Below are positions 5,614-11,390 of a stretch of DNA of 11,390 bases, in pieces. Numbering within the stretch: the stretch's first letter is position 1; each line of letters opens with the position of its first letter. The translations under genes were made by a program, and so were the position numbers. The stretch comes from Salinirussus sp. (GTDB lineage Archaea; Halobacteriota; Halobacteria; Halobacteriales; Haloarculaceae): assembly GCA_028275005.1 (NCBI GenBank), contig JAQCNN010000273.1, forward strand, positions 1-11,390. The letters are read 5' to 3'. The notes under the pieces were generated by a model. That model had not been told where the DNA came from. It was given only the letters and a program-made list of their open reading frames with translations, and searched no databases.

Positions 5614-7875
5614 TTAGGCGTCGTCCTCGTTCTGGGCGTCCACGACGGCCACGCCGGCGAGGTTGACGATATCCTTCACCTCGTCGCCGCGCTGCAGGAC
5701 GTGGACCGGCTCGTCCATCCCGACGAGCATTGGGCCGATGGCTTCGGCGCCGCCGAGACGCTGGAGCAGCTTGTAGCCGATGTTGCCGGCCTCGAGGTTC
5801 GGGAAGACGAGGACGTTCGCCGGCTCGTCGAGCTCCGAGAACTCGTAGCTCTCGGTGAGGATGTCCTCGACGAGTGCGGTGTCGGCCTGCATCTCGCCGT
5901 CGACCGGGAAGTCGACGGCCGGGTTCGTCCGGAGGTTGTCCGCCGCAGTCTTGATCTTCCGGGTGCCCTCGTTCTCGACGCTGCCGAAGTCGGAGTACGA
6001 GAGCAGCGCCGCCCGGGGCTCGACGTTGAACCGTCGGGCGAGTTCGGCGGTGTGGCGGGTCATCTCCTCTAACACCTCGCTGGAGGGGTCCTGGTTGACC
6101 GTGGCGTCGACACAGAACACCACCCGGTTCTTGAAGGTGAGCAGGTAGACGCCCCCGGCGTAGTTGGCGTCGTCGTCGGTCCCGATAACCTGCAGCGGCG
6201 GGCGCAGCGCCGCCGGGTAGTGGTGCATCAGCCCCGTCAGCATCGCGTCGGCGTCGCCCACCTCGACCATCACACTGCCCAGGTAGTTGCCGTCCTGGAT
6301 GAGTTCCTTTGCCTCCCGCTGGGTGAGACCGTCGCGCTTTCGGATCTCGTGGAGCCGCTCCGCGTAGGGGTCGAGGTTGTCCTCGTCGGGGTCGACGATC
6401 TCCGGCTCGAAGTTCAGCCCCAGTTTCTCCATCTGGGCCCACACCTCCTCGCGGTCGCCGATGAGCACCGGCTTTGCGATCCCCTGGTCGAGCAACTGCT
6501 GGGCTGCCCGGATCATCTTCTCGTCGTCACCCTCCGCCAACACGACCCGTTTGGGGTCGCTTTTGGCCTTGTTGAGCACCACCCGCATCATCTCGCGGGA
6601 CTTCCCCAGCCTGGCTTCCAGGCGCTCGACGTAGGCCTCGAGATCCAGTGTCTGCCGGGCGGCACCACTCTCCATCGCCGCCCGCGCCACGGCCGGCGCG
6701 ACCTCGAACAGCACACGCGGGTCCAGTGGCTTCGGAATGATATACTCCGGGCCGAACTGCAGGGGCTCGTCGCCGTAGGCCTTCACGACGGCGTCGGGGA
6801 CGTCCTCCCGGGACAGCGTCGCCAGTGCCTCCGCGGCGGCCACCTTCATCTCCTCGTTGATCTCCGTCGCACGGGCGTCGAGTGCCCCACGGAAGATGAA
6901 CGGGAAGCCGAGGACGTTGTTGACCTGATTCGGGTAATCCGAGCGCCCGGTGGCCACGATCACGGTGTCGTCGCGGGCCTGTTTTGCCTCGTGGTAGTCG
7001 ATCTCGGGGTCGGGGTTGGCCATCGCGAAGATGATCGGGTTCGGGGCCATCGACCGGACCATCTCCTCGTCGACCAGCCCGCCGACCGAGAGGCCGACAA
7101 AGACGTCGGCACCCGCCATGGCCTCGTCGAGGCCTCCCTCGGGGACGTCACGGGCGAACTCCTGTTTGAACTCGTTGACGTCACCGGTCTCGGCGCGCTC
7201 GGCGGTGATGATCCCCCCGGAGTCACACATCGTGATGTTCTCCCTGTTGGCGCCGAGGGAGACGTAAAACCGGGCGGTCGCGATGGCGCTTGCGCCCGCA
7301 CCGGAGAAGACGATCTCGAGGTCTCCGAGCTCCTTGTCGCTGATATCGACGGCGTTCAGGAGGGCGGCGCCGGAGATGATCGCCGTGCCGTGCTGGTCGT
7401 CGTGAAAGACGGGGATATCCATCTCCTCGCGGAGCCGCTCCTCAACCTCGAAACACTCCGGGGCCTTTATATCCTCTAGGTTGATGCCGCCGAAGGTCGG
7501 CCCCATTGCCTTGACCGAGGTCACCATCTCCTCGGCGGTGGCCTGGTCGAGTTCGATATCGAAGACGTCGATATCGGCGAACCGCTTGAAGAGGACGCCT
7601 TTGCCCTCCATGACCGGCTTCGAGGCCTCCGGCCCGATATCGCCCAGACCAAGCACCGCCGACCCGTTCGAGACCACACCGACCAAATTCCCCTTTGCGG
7701 TGTAGGTGTAGGCCTCCTCGGTGTTGTCCCTGATCCCCCGGCAGGGTGCCGCGACCCCAGGCGAGTACGCGAGGCTGAGGTCTCGCTGTGTGTTTGTCGG
7801 CTTTGTTGTCGAGATCTCGAGTTTCCCGGGCGGGTCCTCCCGATGATAGTCGAGTGCGTCTTCGTCCAGTCCCAT
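5614..7875 (-). CDS. maeB: NADP-dependent malic enzyme with C-terminal phosphotransacetylase-like domain
   Basis: A 753-residue MaeB-type enzyme that decarboxylates malate to pyruvate with reduction of NAD(P)+. The N-terminal malic domain includes Tyr37 in LAYSPGVAAPC, TAKGNLVGVVSNGSAVLGLG (59-78) and Lys92 in EGKGVLFKRFADID. LEDI (133-136) and FHDDQHGTA (157-165) hold the metal ligands. The Rossmann domain has FSGAGASAIA (190-199) and later AMANPDPE and TGRSDYPNQVNN. From about 428 on is a phosphate acetyl/butyryltransferase-like domain: KRVVLAEGDDEKMIRAA, GNYLGSVMVEVGDADAMLTG, and a C-terminal VLVFPNLEAGNIGYKLLQR. In MaeB proteins this domain is regulatory and binds acetyl-CoA rather than being a working acetyltransferase. 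The length fits full-size MaeB (about 750-760). Met at 7875 is set by homology and the TATA-like box; the frame is open to 8067. It lies convergent to glutaredoxin and divergent from the heme A synthase gene. Confidence 0.95.
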   Translation of the reverse strand: MGLDEDALDYHREDPPGKLEISTTKPTNTQRDLSLAYSPGVAAPCRGIRDNTEEAYTYTAKGNLVGVVSNGSAVLGLGDIGPEASKPVMEGKGVLFKRFADIDVFDIELDQATAEEMVTSVKAMGPTFGGINLEDIKAPECFEVEERLREEMDIPVFHDDQHGTAIISGAALLNAVDISDKELGDLEIVFSGAGASAIATARFYVSLGANRENITMCDSGGIITAERAETGDVNEFKQEFARDVPEGGLDEAMAGADVFVGLSVGGLVDEEMVRSMAPNPIIFAMANPDPEIDYHEAKQARDDTVIVATGRSDYPNQVNNVLGFPFIFRGALDARATEINEEMKVAAAEALATLSREDVPDAVVKAYGDEPLQFGPEYIIPKPLDPRVLFEVAPAVARAAMESGAARQTLDLEAYVERLEARLGKSREMMRVVLNKAKSDPKRVVLAEGDDEKMIRAAQQLLDQGIAKPVLIGDREEVWAQMEKLGLNFEPEIVDPDEDNLDPYAERLHEIRKRDGLTQREAKELIQDGNYLGSVMVEVGDADAMLTGLMHHYPAALRPPLQVIGTDDDANYAGGVYLLTFKNRVVFCVDATVNQDPSSEVLEEMTRHTAELARRFNVEPRAALLSYSDFGSVENEGTRKIKTAADNLRTNPAVDFPVDGEMQADTALVEDILTESYEFSELDEPANVLVFPNLEAGNIGYKLLQRLGGAEAIGPMLVGMDEPVHVLQRGDEVKDIVNLAGVAVVDAQNEDDA

Positions 7876-7897
7876 GCAGGCAACACCAGCCCCCGTA

Positions 7898-7907
7898 GCA
7901 AAAGCCC
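7898..7907 (-). promoter_or_regulatory. TATA-like box of the malic enzyme gene
   Basis: GGGCTTTTGC on the minus strand is centred about 27 bases before the start at 7875. A closely similar GGGCTTTTCC stands at the same distance before the dehydrogenase gene at 11112, which supports both. Confidence 0.45.
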
Positions 7908-8001
7908 ATCGGACGGGGTTTCGCCGGCTGTCGAACTCCGCGCGGCCGTGCCGGTGAATGTGGCAGGCGACGGGACAGTGCCAGAGAGCAAGAGTGGGGT
8001 T

Positions 8002-8009
8002 GATATGTA
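8002..8009 (+). promoter_or_regulatory. TATA-like box of the heme A synthase gene
   Basis: GATATGTA is centred about 25 bases before the ATG at 8030, fitting a leaderless transcript. With the malic enzyme box it makes a 154-base divergent promoter region in which I see no clear operator. Confidence 0.5.
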
Positions 8010-8029
8010 TCCAGTCCTGAGCGCGGGGT

Positions 8030-8539
8030 ATGAGACGGCCCTCGTTTCGCTCGCTCGCAGCAGTCACTGCCGGGCTGACCTTCGCGCTGATCCTCGTGGG
8101 GATCTACACGAAGGCAACGGCCGCAGGACTGGCCTGTAACGCCCAGTGGCCCGGCACGAACGGCTTTCTCGGCCTGTTGCCGGCCGACCTCCCGTGTTTC
8201 ATCGAGTGGTCACACCGTGCGCTGGCGATGGTGACCGGCTTTGCGATCCTCGCGACGGCTATCGCCGCCTGGCGGGGTGGGTTCGACCGCCGTATCCGGT
8301 ACGCGACCGGTGTCGCACTCGCCGTGCTCCCGGTGCAGGTGGTGCTTGGCGCGAACACGGTGTTCAACTACGGCGCTGTCTCCCAGGTCGCCCACCACGG
8401 CGCCGCGCTGACGATCCTCACCGGGCTGCTGGTCGCGACGACACTCGCCTTCTGGGGCCCGGCCGCGAGCGCGAACCCCGAGACGGCGGGCGCAGACGCC
8501 GGCGACCGCGAGCGTGACGCGCATACGGCCGACGACTGA
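8030..8539 (+). CDS. ctaA: Compact heme A synthase (COX15/CtaA family)
   Basis: A 169-residue, four-helix membrane protein matching one half of the eight-helix CtaA/COX15 enzymes that oxidise heme O to heme A for aa3-type oxidases. Helices are at about 8-27, 60-81, 91-111 and 118-143. Glu59 and His62 in IEWSHRALAM match the catalytic Glu-x-x-His of CtaA, and His122/His123 in SQVAHHGAAL provide the second heme ligand. Cys36 and Cys56 lie in the first outer loop, where CtaA proteins carry a cysteine pair, but they are 20 residues apart rather than close together. The hydrophilic tail from 144 is acidic and probably cytoplasmic. A half-size archaeal heme A synthase is established from Aeropyrum; this looks like the same type, probably working as a dimer. 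The start is supported by the TATA-like box at 8002-8009. Confidence 0.88.
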   Translation: MRRPSFRSLAAVTAGLTFALILVGIYTKATAAGLACNAQWPGTNGFLGLLPADLPCFIEWSHRALAMVTGFAILATAIAAWRGGFDRRIRYATGVALAVLPVQVVLGANTVFNYGAVSQVAHHGAALTILTGLLVATTLAFWGPAASANPETAGADAGDRERDAHTADD

Positions 8540-8563
8540 ACACAAAAGTACGCCGCGGCGTCC

Positions 8564-10024
8564 TCACATAAACTCGGACAGCCCCGACTGCTCGTCGCCC
8601 GACTCGCCGGGGGCCTCCTCTCCGTCAGGCTGTGCCTGCTCCGTGGGGCCGTCCTCGGTGTCGGAGTCCGCCGCCCCCTCCTCGGCGCCGTCTTCGCCGA
8701 GCTCGCCCGCACTGGCACCCTCGAAGGCGCCCTCGGAGCCCTCGACGGCGGCCTCCTCCCGGAGCCGCTGGGCGTCCTCGACGATCGACTGAATCTTGTT
8801 CGTGTCCTCGCCGCTGCCGGTAACAAAGGCGATGTGTTCGGCCGTCAGGTCGTAACGGGCGGCCATCGCCACCGTCAGTTCGCGGTTCTTGCAGTGGTGG
8901 GTCATGACCGACAGACGTGGCATCAGCTCCCGGCGGGCGGTCCCCGTCGAGACCCCGTTCGTGGCGGCGACCTGTCGGGCGATGTAATCACGCGTGTCGC
9001 GTGTGCCCCGTGTCCGCCCCAGCTTCGACCAGTAGCTGGGCGGGCCGTAGCGGGTCCACCCGCCCTTCGGCTCGCGGCGGGCGGCCGCCACACCGGCGGT
9101 CATGTTGTCGCCGGCGTACCGCCAGAAGCTGTAGTCCTGGCTCGCTCGCACCCGCCCGAGCCACCGGTCGGCGTTCGCCAGGAAGCCGTAGGCCGCCGCC
9201 AACTCCGCGCCCTCGTAGTCCTTTGGCATGTTGTCCTCGACCCAGTTGATGAGGTCGTCCGGTGTCTCGTCGACGTCGTAGGAGGCCTCCAGGGCCTCCT
9301 GTGGGCCGGCCTCCTTGATCACGGTGTCGAGGAAGTCGAACACACCCTCGGTGGTGTCCCGCTCGCCGGTCACCACGTCCTCGGCCGCGAGCCGGTCCCG
9401 GCCCTCCGCCAGCGCCTGCAGGTCCTTGACCGCCCCGCGGAGGTCGCCGCTGTTCTGCTGGGCGAGTGTCTCCAGTGCCTCGCTCTCGAACTCGACACCC
9501 TCTTTCCGGCAGATGTCCCGCAGTACCGGGACGATCGACCGGGCGGAGACCGGGCGGAACTCGACCTCCCGGCAGGCGCTCCGGAGGGTGTTTGACATCT
9601 CGTAGTAGTCGTTTGCGATCAGGACGACCGGCTGACTGGCCTCTCTCACGAGGTCCGTGATCGCACGGCTCCCGCCGCGGTCGACGTTGCCGTGGAGGTT
9701 GTCGGCCTCGTCGATAACCACCAGCCGCCGGCCGCTCTCGCCGGCAGTCAGCGTCCCCGACCTCGCGGCCTCGCCCGCAACCCGCTCGATGACGTCCGCG
9801 GTCCGGGAGTCCGAGGCGTTGAGTTCGATGGTCGGCCACCCCATATCCGACGCGAGTGCGTGTGCCGCCGAGGTTTTCCCGATGCCCGGCGGGCCGTGTA
9901 ACACGGCGGTCTCGCCGTGTTCGGTCCAGGTCTCCGCCCACTCCCGCACCTCGTCGCGGGCCGTGTCGTTGCCCCGAAGTTCCGAGAGCGAGGAGGGCCG
10001 ATACCGCTCCGTCCAGTCGGTCAT
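8564..10024 (-). CDS. rfcL: Replication factor C large subunit
   Basis: A 486-residue AAA+ clamp-loader subunit that, with the small RFC subunits, opens and loads PCNA onto primed DNA. Seen: N-terminal WTERYRPSSLSELRGN, Walker A GPPGIGKT (44-51), Walker B LVVIDEAD (101-108), sensor 1 around Asn138 in VLIANDYYEMSNTLRSACREVEFRP, and sensor 2 with Arg196 in SGDLRGAVKDLQ. A helical collar domain (about 225-420) contains SFWRYAGDN and YSKLG-type motifs. From about 422 to 480 the chain is almost all Glu, Asp, Ala and Gly, probably disordered. It ends QSGLSEFM, a degenerate PCNA-interacting box. No intein is present. Met at 10024 begins MTDWTERYRP and has a TATA-like box 27 bases upstream. It converges on the heme A synthase gene with 24 bases between the stops. 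Confidence 0.96.
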   Translation of the reverse strand: MTDWTERYRPSSLSELRGNDTARDEVREWAETWTEHGETAVLHGPPGIGKTSAAHALASDMGWPTIELNASDSRTADVIERVAGEAARSGTLTAGESGRRLVVIDEADNLHGNVDRGGSRAITDLVREASQPVVLIANDYYEMSNTLRSACREVEFRPVSARSIVPVLRDICRKEGVEFESEALETLAQQNSGDLRGAVKDLQALAEGRDRLAAEDVVTGERDTTEGVFDFLDTVIKEAGPQEALEASYDVDETPDDLINWVEDNMPKDYEGAELAAAYGFLANADRWLGRVRASQDYSFWRYAGDNMTAGVAAARREPKGGWTRYGPPSYWSKLGRTRGTRDTRDYIARQVAATNGVSTGTARRELMPRLSVMTHHCKNRELTVAMAARYDLTAEHIAFVTGSGEDTNKIQSIVEDAQRLREEAAVEGSEGAFEGASAGELGEDGAEEGAADSDTEDGPTEQAQPDGEEAPGESGDEQSGLSEFM

Positions 10025-10048
10025 TGTTAGGAAGGTGGGGCGAGCGGC

Positions 10049-10054
10049 GTTTAG
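10049..10054 (-). promoter_or_regulatory. TATA-like box of the clamp-loader gene
   Basis: CTAAAC on the minus strand is centred about 27 bases before the start at 10024. It sits inside the 50-base gap behind the dehydrogenase gene, so rfcL is probably transcribed on its own although both genes point the same way. Confidence 0.5.
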
Positions 10055-10074
10055 TGGTTGCGGAGCGCCCGTCC

Positions 10075-11112
10075 TCAGACCCGGACGAGCACCTTCACCG
10101 CATCACGCTCGTCCATCGCACGGTACCCTTCGGGCACGCTGCCGAGGTCGACTGTCTTCGTGAAGACGGGCGACGGGTCGAGTGTCCCCTGGAGGACGTC
10201 CGCCATCAGGTCCTCGATGTACGCCCTCACGGGGGCGACCCCGCCGGCGATTGTGACGTTCTTCCCGAACGCCGTGTCGAGGAAGGCGGCGTCACTGACA
10301 CCCTGTGGGACGCCGACGTACCCGACCGTTCCGCCGTCCCGTGCGACCTCGACCGCCGTCTCCATCGAACTGGCCGCCCCGACACACTCGAGGACGCTGT
10401 TCGCGCCGCCGTCGGTGAGCGCTGTCGCCGCCTCGACCGCCGCCTCACCGCGGGCGCTCACTGTCTCGGTCGCACCGAACGCCTCGGCCAGCGCCAGGCG
10501 GTCCTCGTGGTGGCCCATCGCCACGATACGCTCGGCCCCGAGACGCCGGGCAGCGAGGACACCACACAGCCCCACGGCGCCGTCGCCGACGACGACCGCC
10601 GTGTCACCCGCCTCGACACCGGCGCTGACCGCGGCGTGGTGGCCGGTACACATGACGTCTGTCAGCGGGAGCAGCGACCGCAGCACACCCTCGTCGTCGG
10701 CGTACCGGTCCGGCACCCGTACCAGTGTCCCGTCGGCGTGGGGTGCCCGCACCAGCTCTGCCTGTGCGCCGTCCTGGTCTCCCGCCCACGTATCACCGTT
10801 GACACAGGAGGTGTGGAGCCCTTTCCGGCAGAACTCACACTCCCCACAGCTGATCGCAAAGGGTGCCAGGACGCGGTCGCCCGGCCGGACACTCGTCACG
10901 TCCTCGCCGACAGCCTCGACAATACCCATCGGCTCGTGACCGACCGGGTCGCCAACGTCGTAGTCACGCTGGCCGCGGTAGAACCAGAGGTCGGACCCAC
11001 AGACCGCGGTGTGGGTGACACGAACGACAGCATCGGTCGGTGCGTCGACCGTCGGGTCGGGAACCTCCTCAACTCGGATGTCGCGCTCGCCACGGAAGAC
11101 TGCGGCCTCCAT
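10075..11112 (-). CDS. Zinc-dependent medium-chain alcohol dehydrogenase family protein
   Basis: A 345-residue zinc-containing medium-chain dehydrogenase/reductase that oxidises an alcohol or polyol with NAD(P)+. Catalytic zinc ligands are Cys38 (TAVCGSD), His59 and Glu60 (GHEPMGIVEAVG), with Asp152 in LTDVMCTGHHAA. The structural zinc lobe is complete: Cys89, Cys92, Cys95 and Cys103. The cofactor fold shows VVVGDGAVGLCGVLAARRLGA (173-193). The strand after it ends MGHHEDR without the acidic residue usual for NAD, which hints at NADP use (inference). Substrate is unknown; the family includes alcohol, threonine, sorbitol and formaldehyde dehydrogenases. Met at 11112 is chosen by homology and by the TATA-like box at 11135-11144; the frame is open to 11217. 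An insertion sequence lies about 130 bases upstream. Confidence 0.93.
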   Translation of the reverse strand: MEAAVFRGERDIRVEEVPDPTVDAPTDAVVRVTHTAVCGSDLWFYRGQRDYDVGDPVGHEPMGIVEAVGEDVTSVRPGDRVLAPFAISCGECEFCRKGLHTSCVNGDTWAGDQDGAQAELVRAPHADGTLVRVPDRYADDEGVLRSLLPLTDVMCTGHHAAVSAGVEAGDTAVVVGDGAVGLCGVLAARRLGAERIVAMGHHEDRLALAEAFGATETVSARGEAAVEAATALTDGGANSVLECVGAASSMETAVEVARDGGTVGYVGVPQGVSDAAFLDTAFGKNVTIAGGVAPVRAYIEDLMADVLQGTLDPSPVFTKTVDLGSVPEGYRAMDERDAVKVLVRV

Positions 11113-11134
11113 ACACACCCTTGTGGCGGCGACG

Positions 11135-11144
11135 GGAAAAGCCC
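11135..11144 (-). promoter_or_regulatory. TATA-like box of the dehydrogenase gene
   Basis: GGGCTTTTCC on the minus strand is centred about 26 bases before the start at 11112. A CACACAG copy (11158-11152, minus strand) lies just upstream of it. Confidence 0.45.
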
Positions 11145-11204
11145 GGTAACTCTGTGTGGCCGGCCCGACGTCACAGGGCCCGACCCGTCGGTGGCTCCCA
11201 CACC

Positions 11205-11228
11205 GCTGTGTGCCCATCTACACACAGC
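11205..11228. repeat. Inverted repeat upstream of the dehydrogenase gene
   Basis: GCTGTGTG (11205-11212) and CACACAGC (11221-11228) are perfect 8-base arms around an 8-base spacer, about 95 bases before the dehydrogenase start. A third copy of the core, CACACAG, is at 11152-11158. This could be a regulator site or the target surroundings of the adjacent insertion sequence. Confidence 0.4.
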
Positions 11229-11243
11229 AGCGCGCGCCGGCAC

Positions 11244-11261
11244 GGCGGTGTTCAGATAAGC
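11244..11261. repeat. Candidate terminal inverted repeat of the IS6-like element
   Basis: The GC-rich chromosomal sequence changes abruptly to AT-richer sequence here. The stretch beginning GGCGGTGTTCAGATAAGC starts with GG and runs over the transposase stop codon, as expected at the end of a compact IS6-family element. If this end is right, 11236-11243 (GCCGGCAC) would be the 8-bp target duplication. The other end is outside the window, so neither can be confirmed here. Confidence 0.35.
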
Positions 11262-11390
11262 TGATTCCATGCGAAGCTAAACGATCTGATCCAGTCGTCG
11301 GCGGTTTCTGCTTCGGCGTTGCTGAAACAGTTTGAGAAACAGATAGTTCGGCGTTTTATTTCTCTGAAGACACGTTCGACAGCGTTCCGA
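11252..11390 (-). CDS. IS6-family transposase, C-terminal fragment (cut by window edge)
   Basis: The last 45 residues of a transposase reading into the window on the minus strand. It begins RNAVERVFREIKRRT, where the Glu of VERVFRE corresponds to the final Glu of the DDE catalytic triad and is followed by the R-x-x-K-x-R pattern of IS6/IS240-type enzymes. It continues through NCFSNAEAETADDWIRSF and ends AWNQLI-stop. The stop is at 11252-11254. By hand count the segment has 66 G+C in 139 bases, far lower than the neighbouring genes, in keeping with foreign origin. The N-terminal part and the two catalytic Asp lie beyond 11390, so whether the element is intact is unknown. It points toward the dehydrogenase gene. 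Confidence 0.8.
   Translation of the reverse strand, partial: RNAVERVFREIKRRTICFSNCFSNAEAETADDWIRSFSFAWNQLI

Noticed and set aside
6220..7479. 419-codon open frame on the plus strand
   Set aside because: It lies wholly antisense to the malic enzyme gene, whose motifs are intact. Its composition is that of a high-GC shadow frame and it has no recognisable domain.
7876..8067. 64-residue N-terminal extension of malic enzyme
   Set aside because: It overlaps the promoter region and the heme A synthase start, is not part of the MaeB family, and the TATA-like box fits the start at 7875.
8834..9595. 253-codon open frame on the plus strand
   Set aside because: Antisense to the clamp loader with no recognisable motif.
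8540..10074. Rfc large subunit and dehydrogenase as one operon
   Set aside because: The 50-base gap contains a good TATA-like box for rfcL and the functions are unrelated, so separate transcripts are more likely.
9856..11259. 467-codon open frame on the plus strand
   Set aside because: It is antisense to the clamp loader N-terminus and the zinc dehydrogenase, shows no domain, and crosses their promoters.
1..11390. A defence system, CRISPR array, tRNA or integration site
   Set aside because: No regularly spaced direct repeats, cloverleaf-like segments or defence protein motifs were seen; all larger genes have ordinary metabolic or replication roles.

Overview
The window looks like chromosomal DNA of a haloarchaeon. 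It is very GC-rich, the predicted proteins are strongly acidic, and it encodes archaeal replication factor C large subunit, archaeal-type half-size heme A synthase and a haloarchaeal-style monothiol glutaredoxin/BolA pair. Nearly every gene has a TATA-like box about 25-28 bases upstream of its start codon, the pattern of leaderless transcripts common in haloarchaea. I cannot name the genus.

Layout. (1) 1-3058, a fatty-acid breakdown block: an acyl-CoA dehydrogenase (55-1224, minus) and a thiolase (1922-3058, minus), with a conserved protein of unknown function between them on the plus strand (1321-1917). (2) 3195-5450, a plus-strand run: an unknown 145-aa protein, an RNase HI-like protein, an 84-aa two-helix membrane protein, a BolA-family protein and a monothiol glutaredoxin. 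The last two form an iron-sulfur/redox pair. (3) 5614-8539: malic enzyme fused to a phosphotransacetylase-like domain (minus), divergent from a compact heme A synthase (plus). (4) 8564-11112, minus strand: replication factor C large subunit and, upstream of it, a zinc-dependent medium-chain dehydrogenase. (5) 11244-11390: the 3' end of an IS6-like insertion sequence cut by the window edge. It is much poorer in GC than the rest.

How the genes work together. The dehydrogenase and thiolase would feed acetyl-CoA into central metabolism. Malic enzyme would supply pyruvate and reducing power, and its C-terminal domain probably senses acetyl-CoA. BolA and glutaredoxin handle Fe-S cluster transfer, heme A synthase serves terminal oxidases, and RFC loads the sliding clamp. 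These are mostly single housekeeping genes with their own promoters rather than one operon. I see no defence island, CRISPR array, tRNA or rRNA, and no clear new multi-gene system. No gene-free stretch exceeds 300 bases; the longest are 4363-4539, 5451-5613 and 7876-8029.

The points most worth a second look are an acyl-CoA dehydrogenase whose catalytic base appears to be in the isovaleryl/long-chain position, an RNase H-like protein with His in place of the fourth catalytic Asp, two strong palindromes, a repeated CACACAG motif between the insertion sequence and the dehydrogenase gene, and a degenerate PIP box ending the clamp loader.
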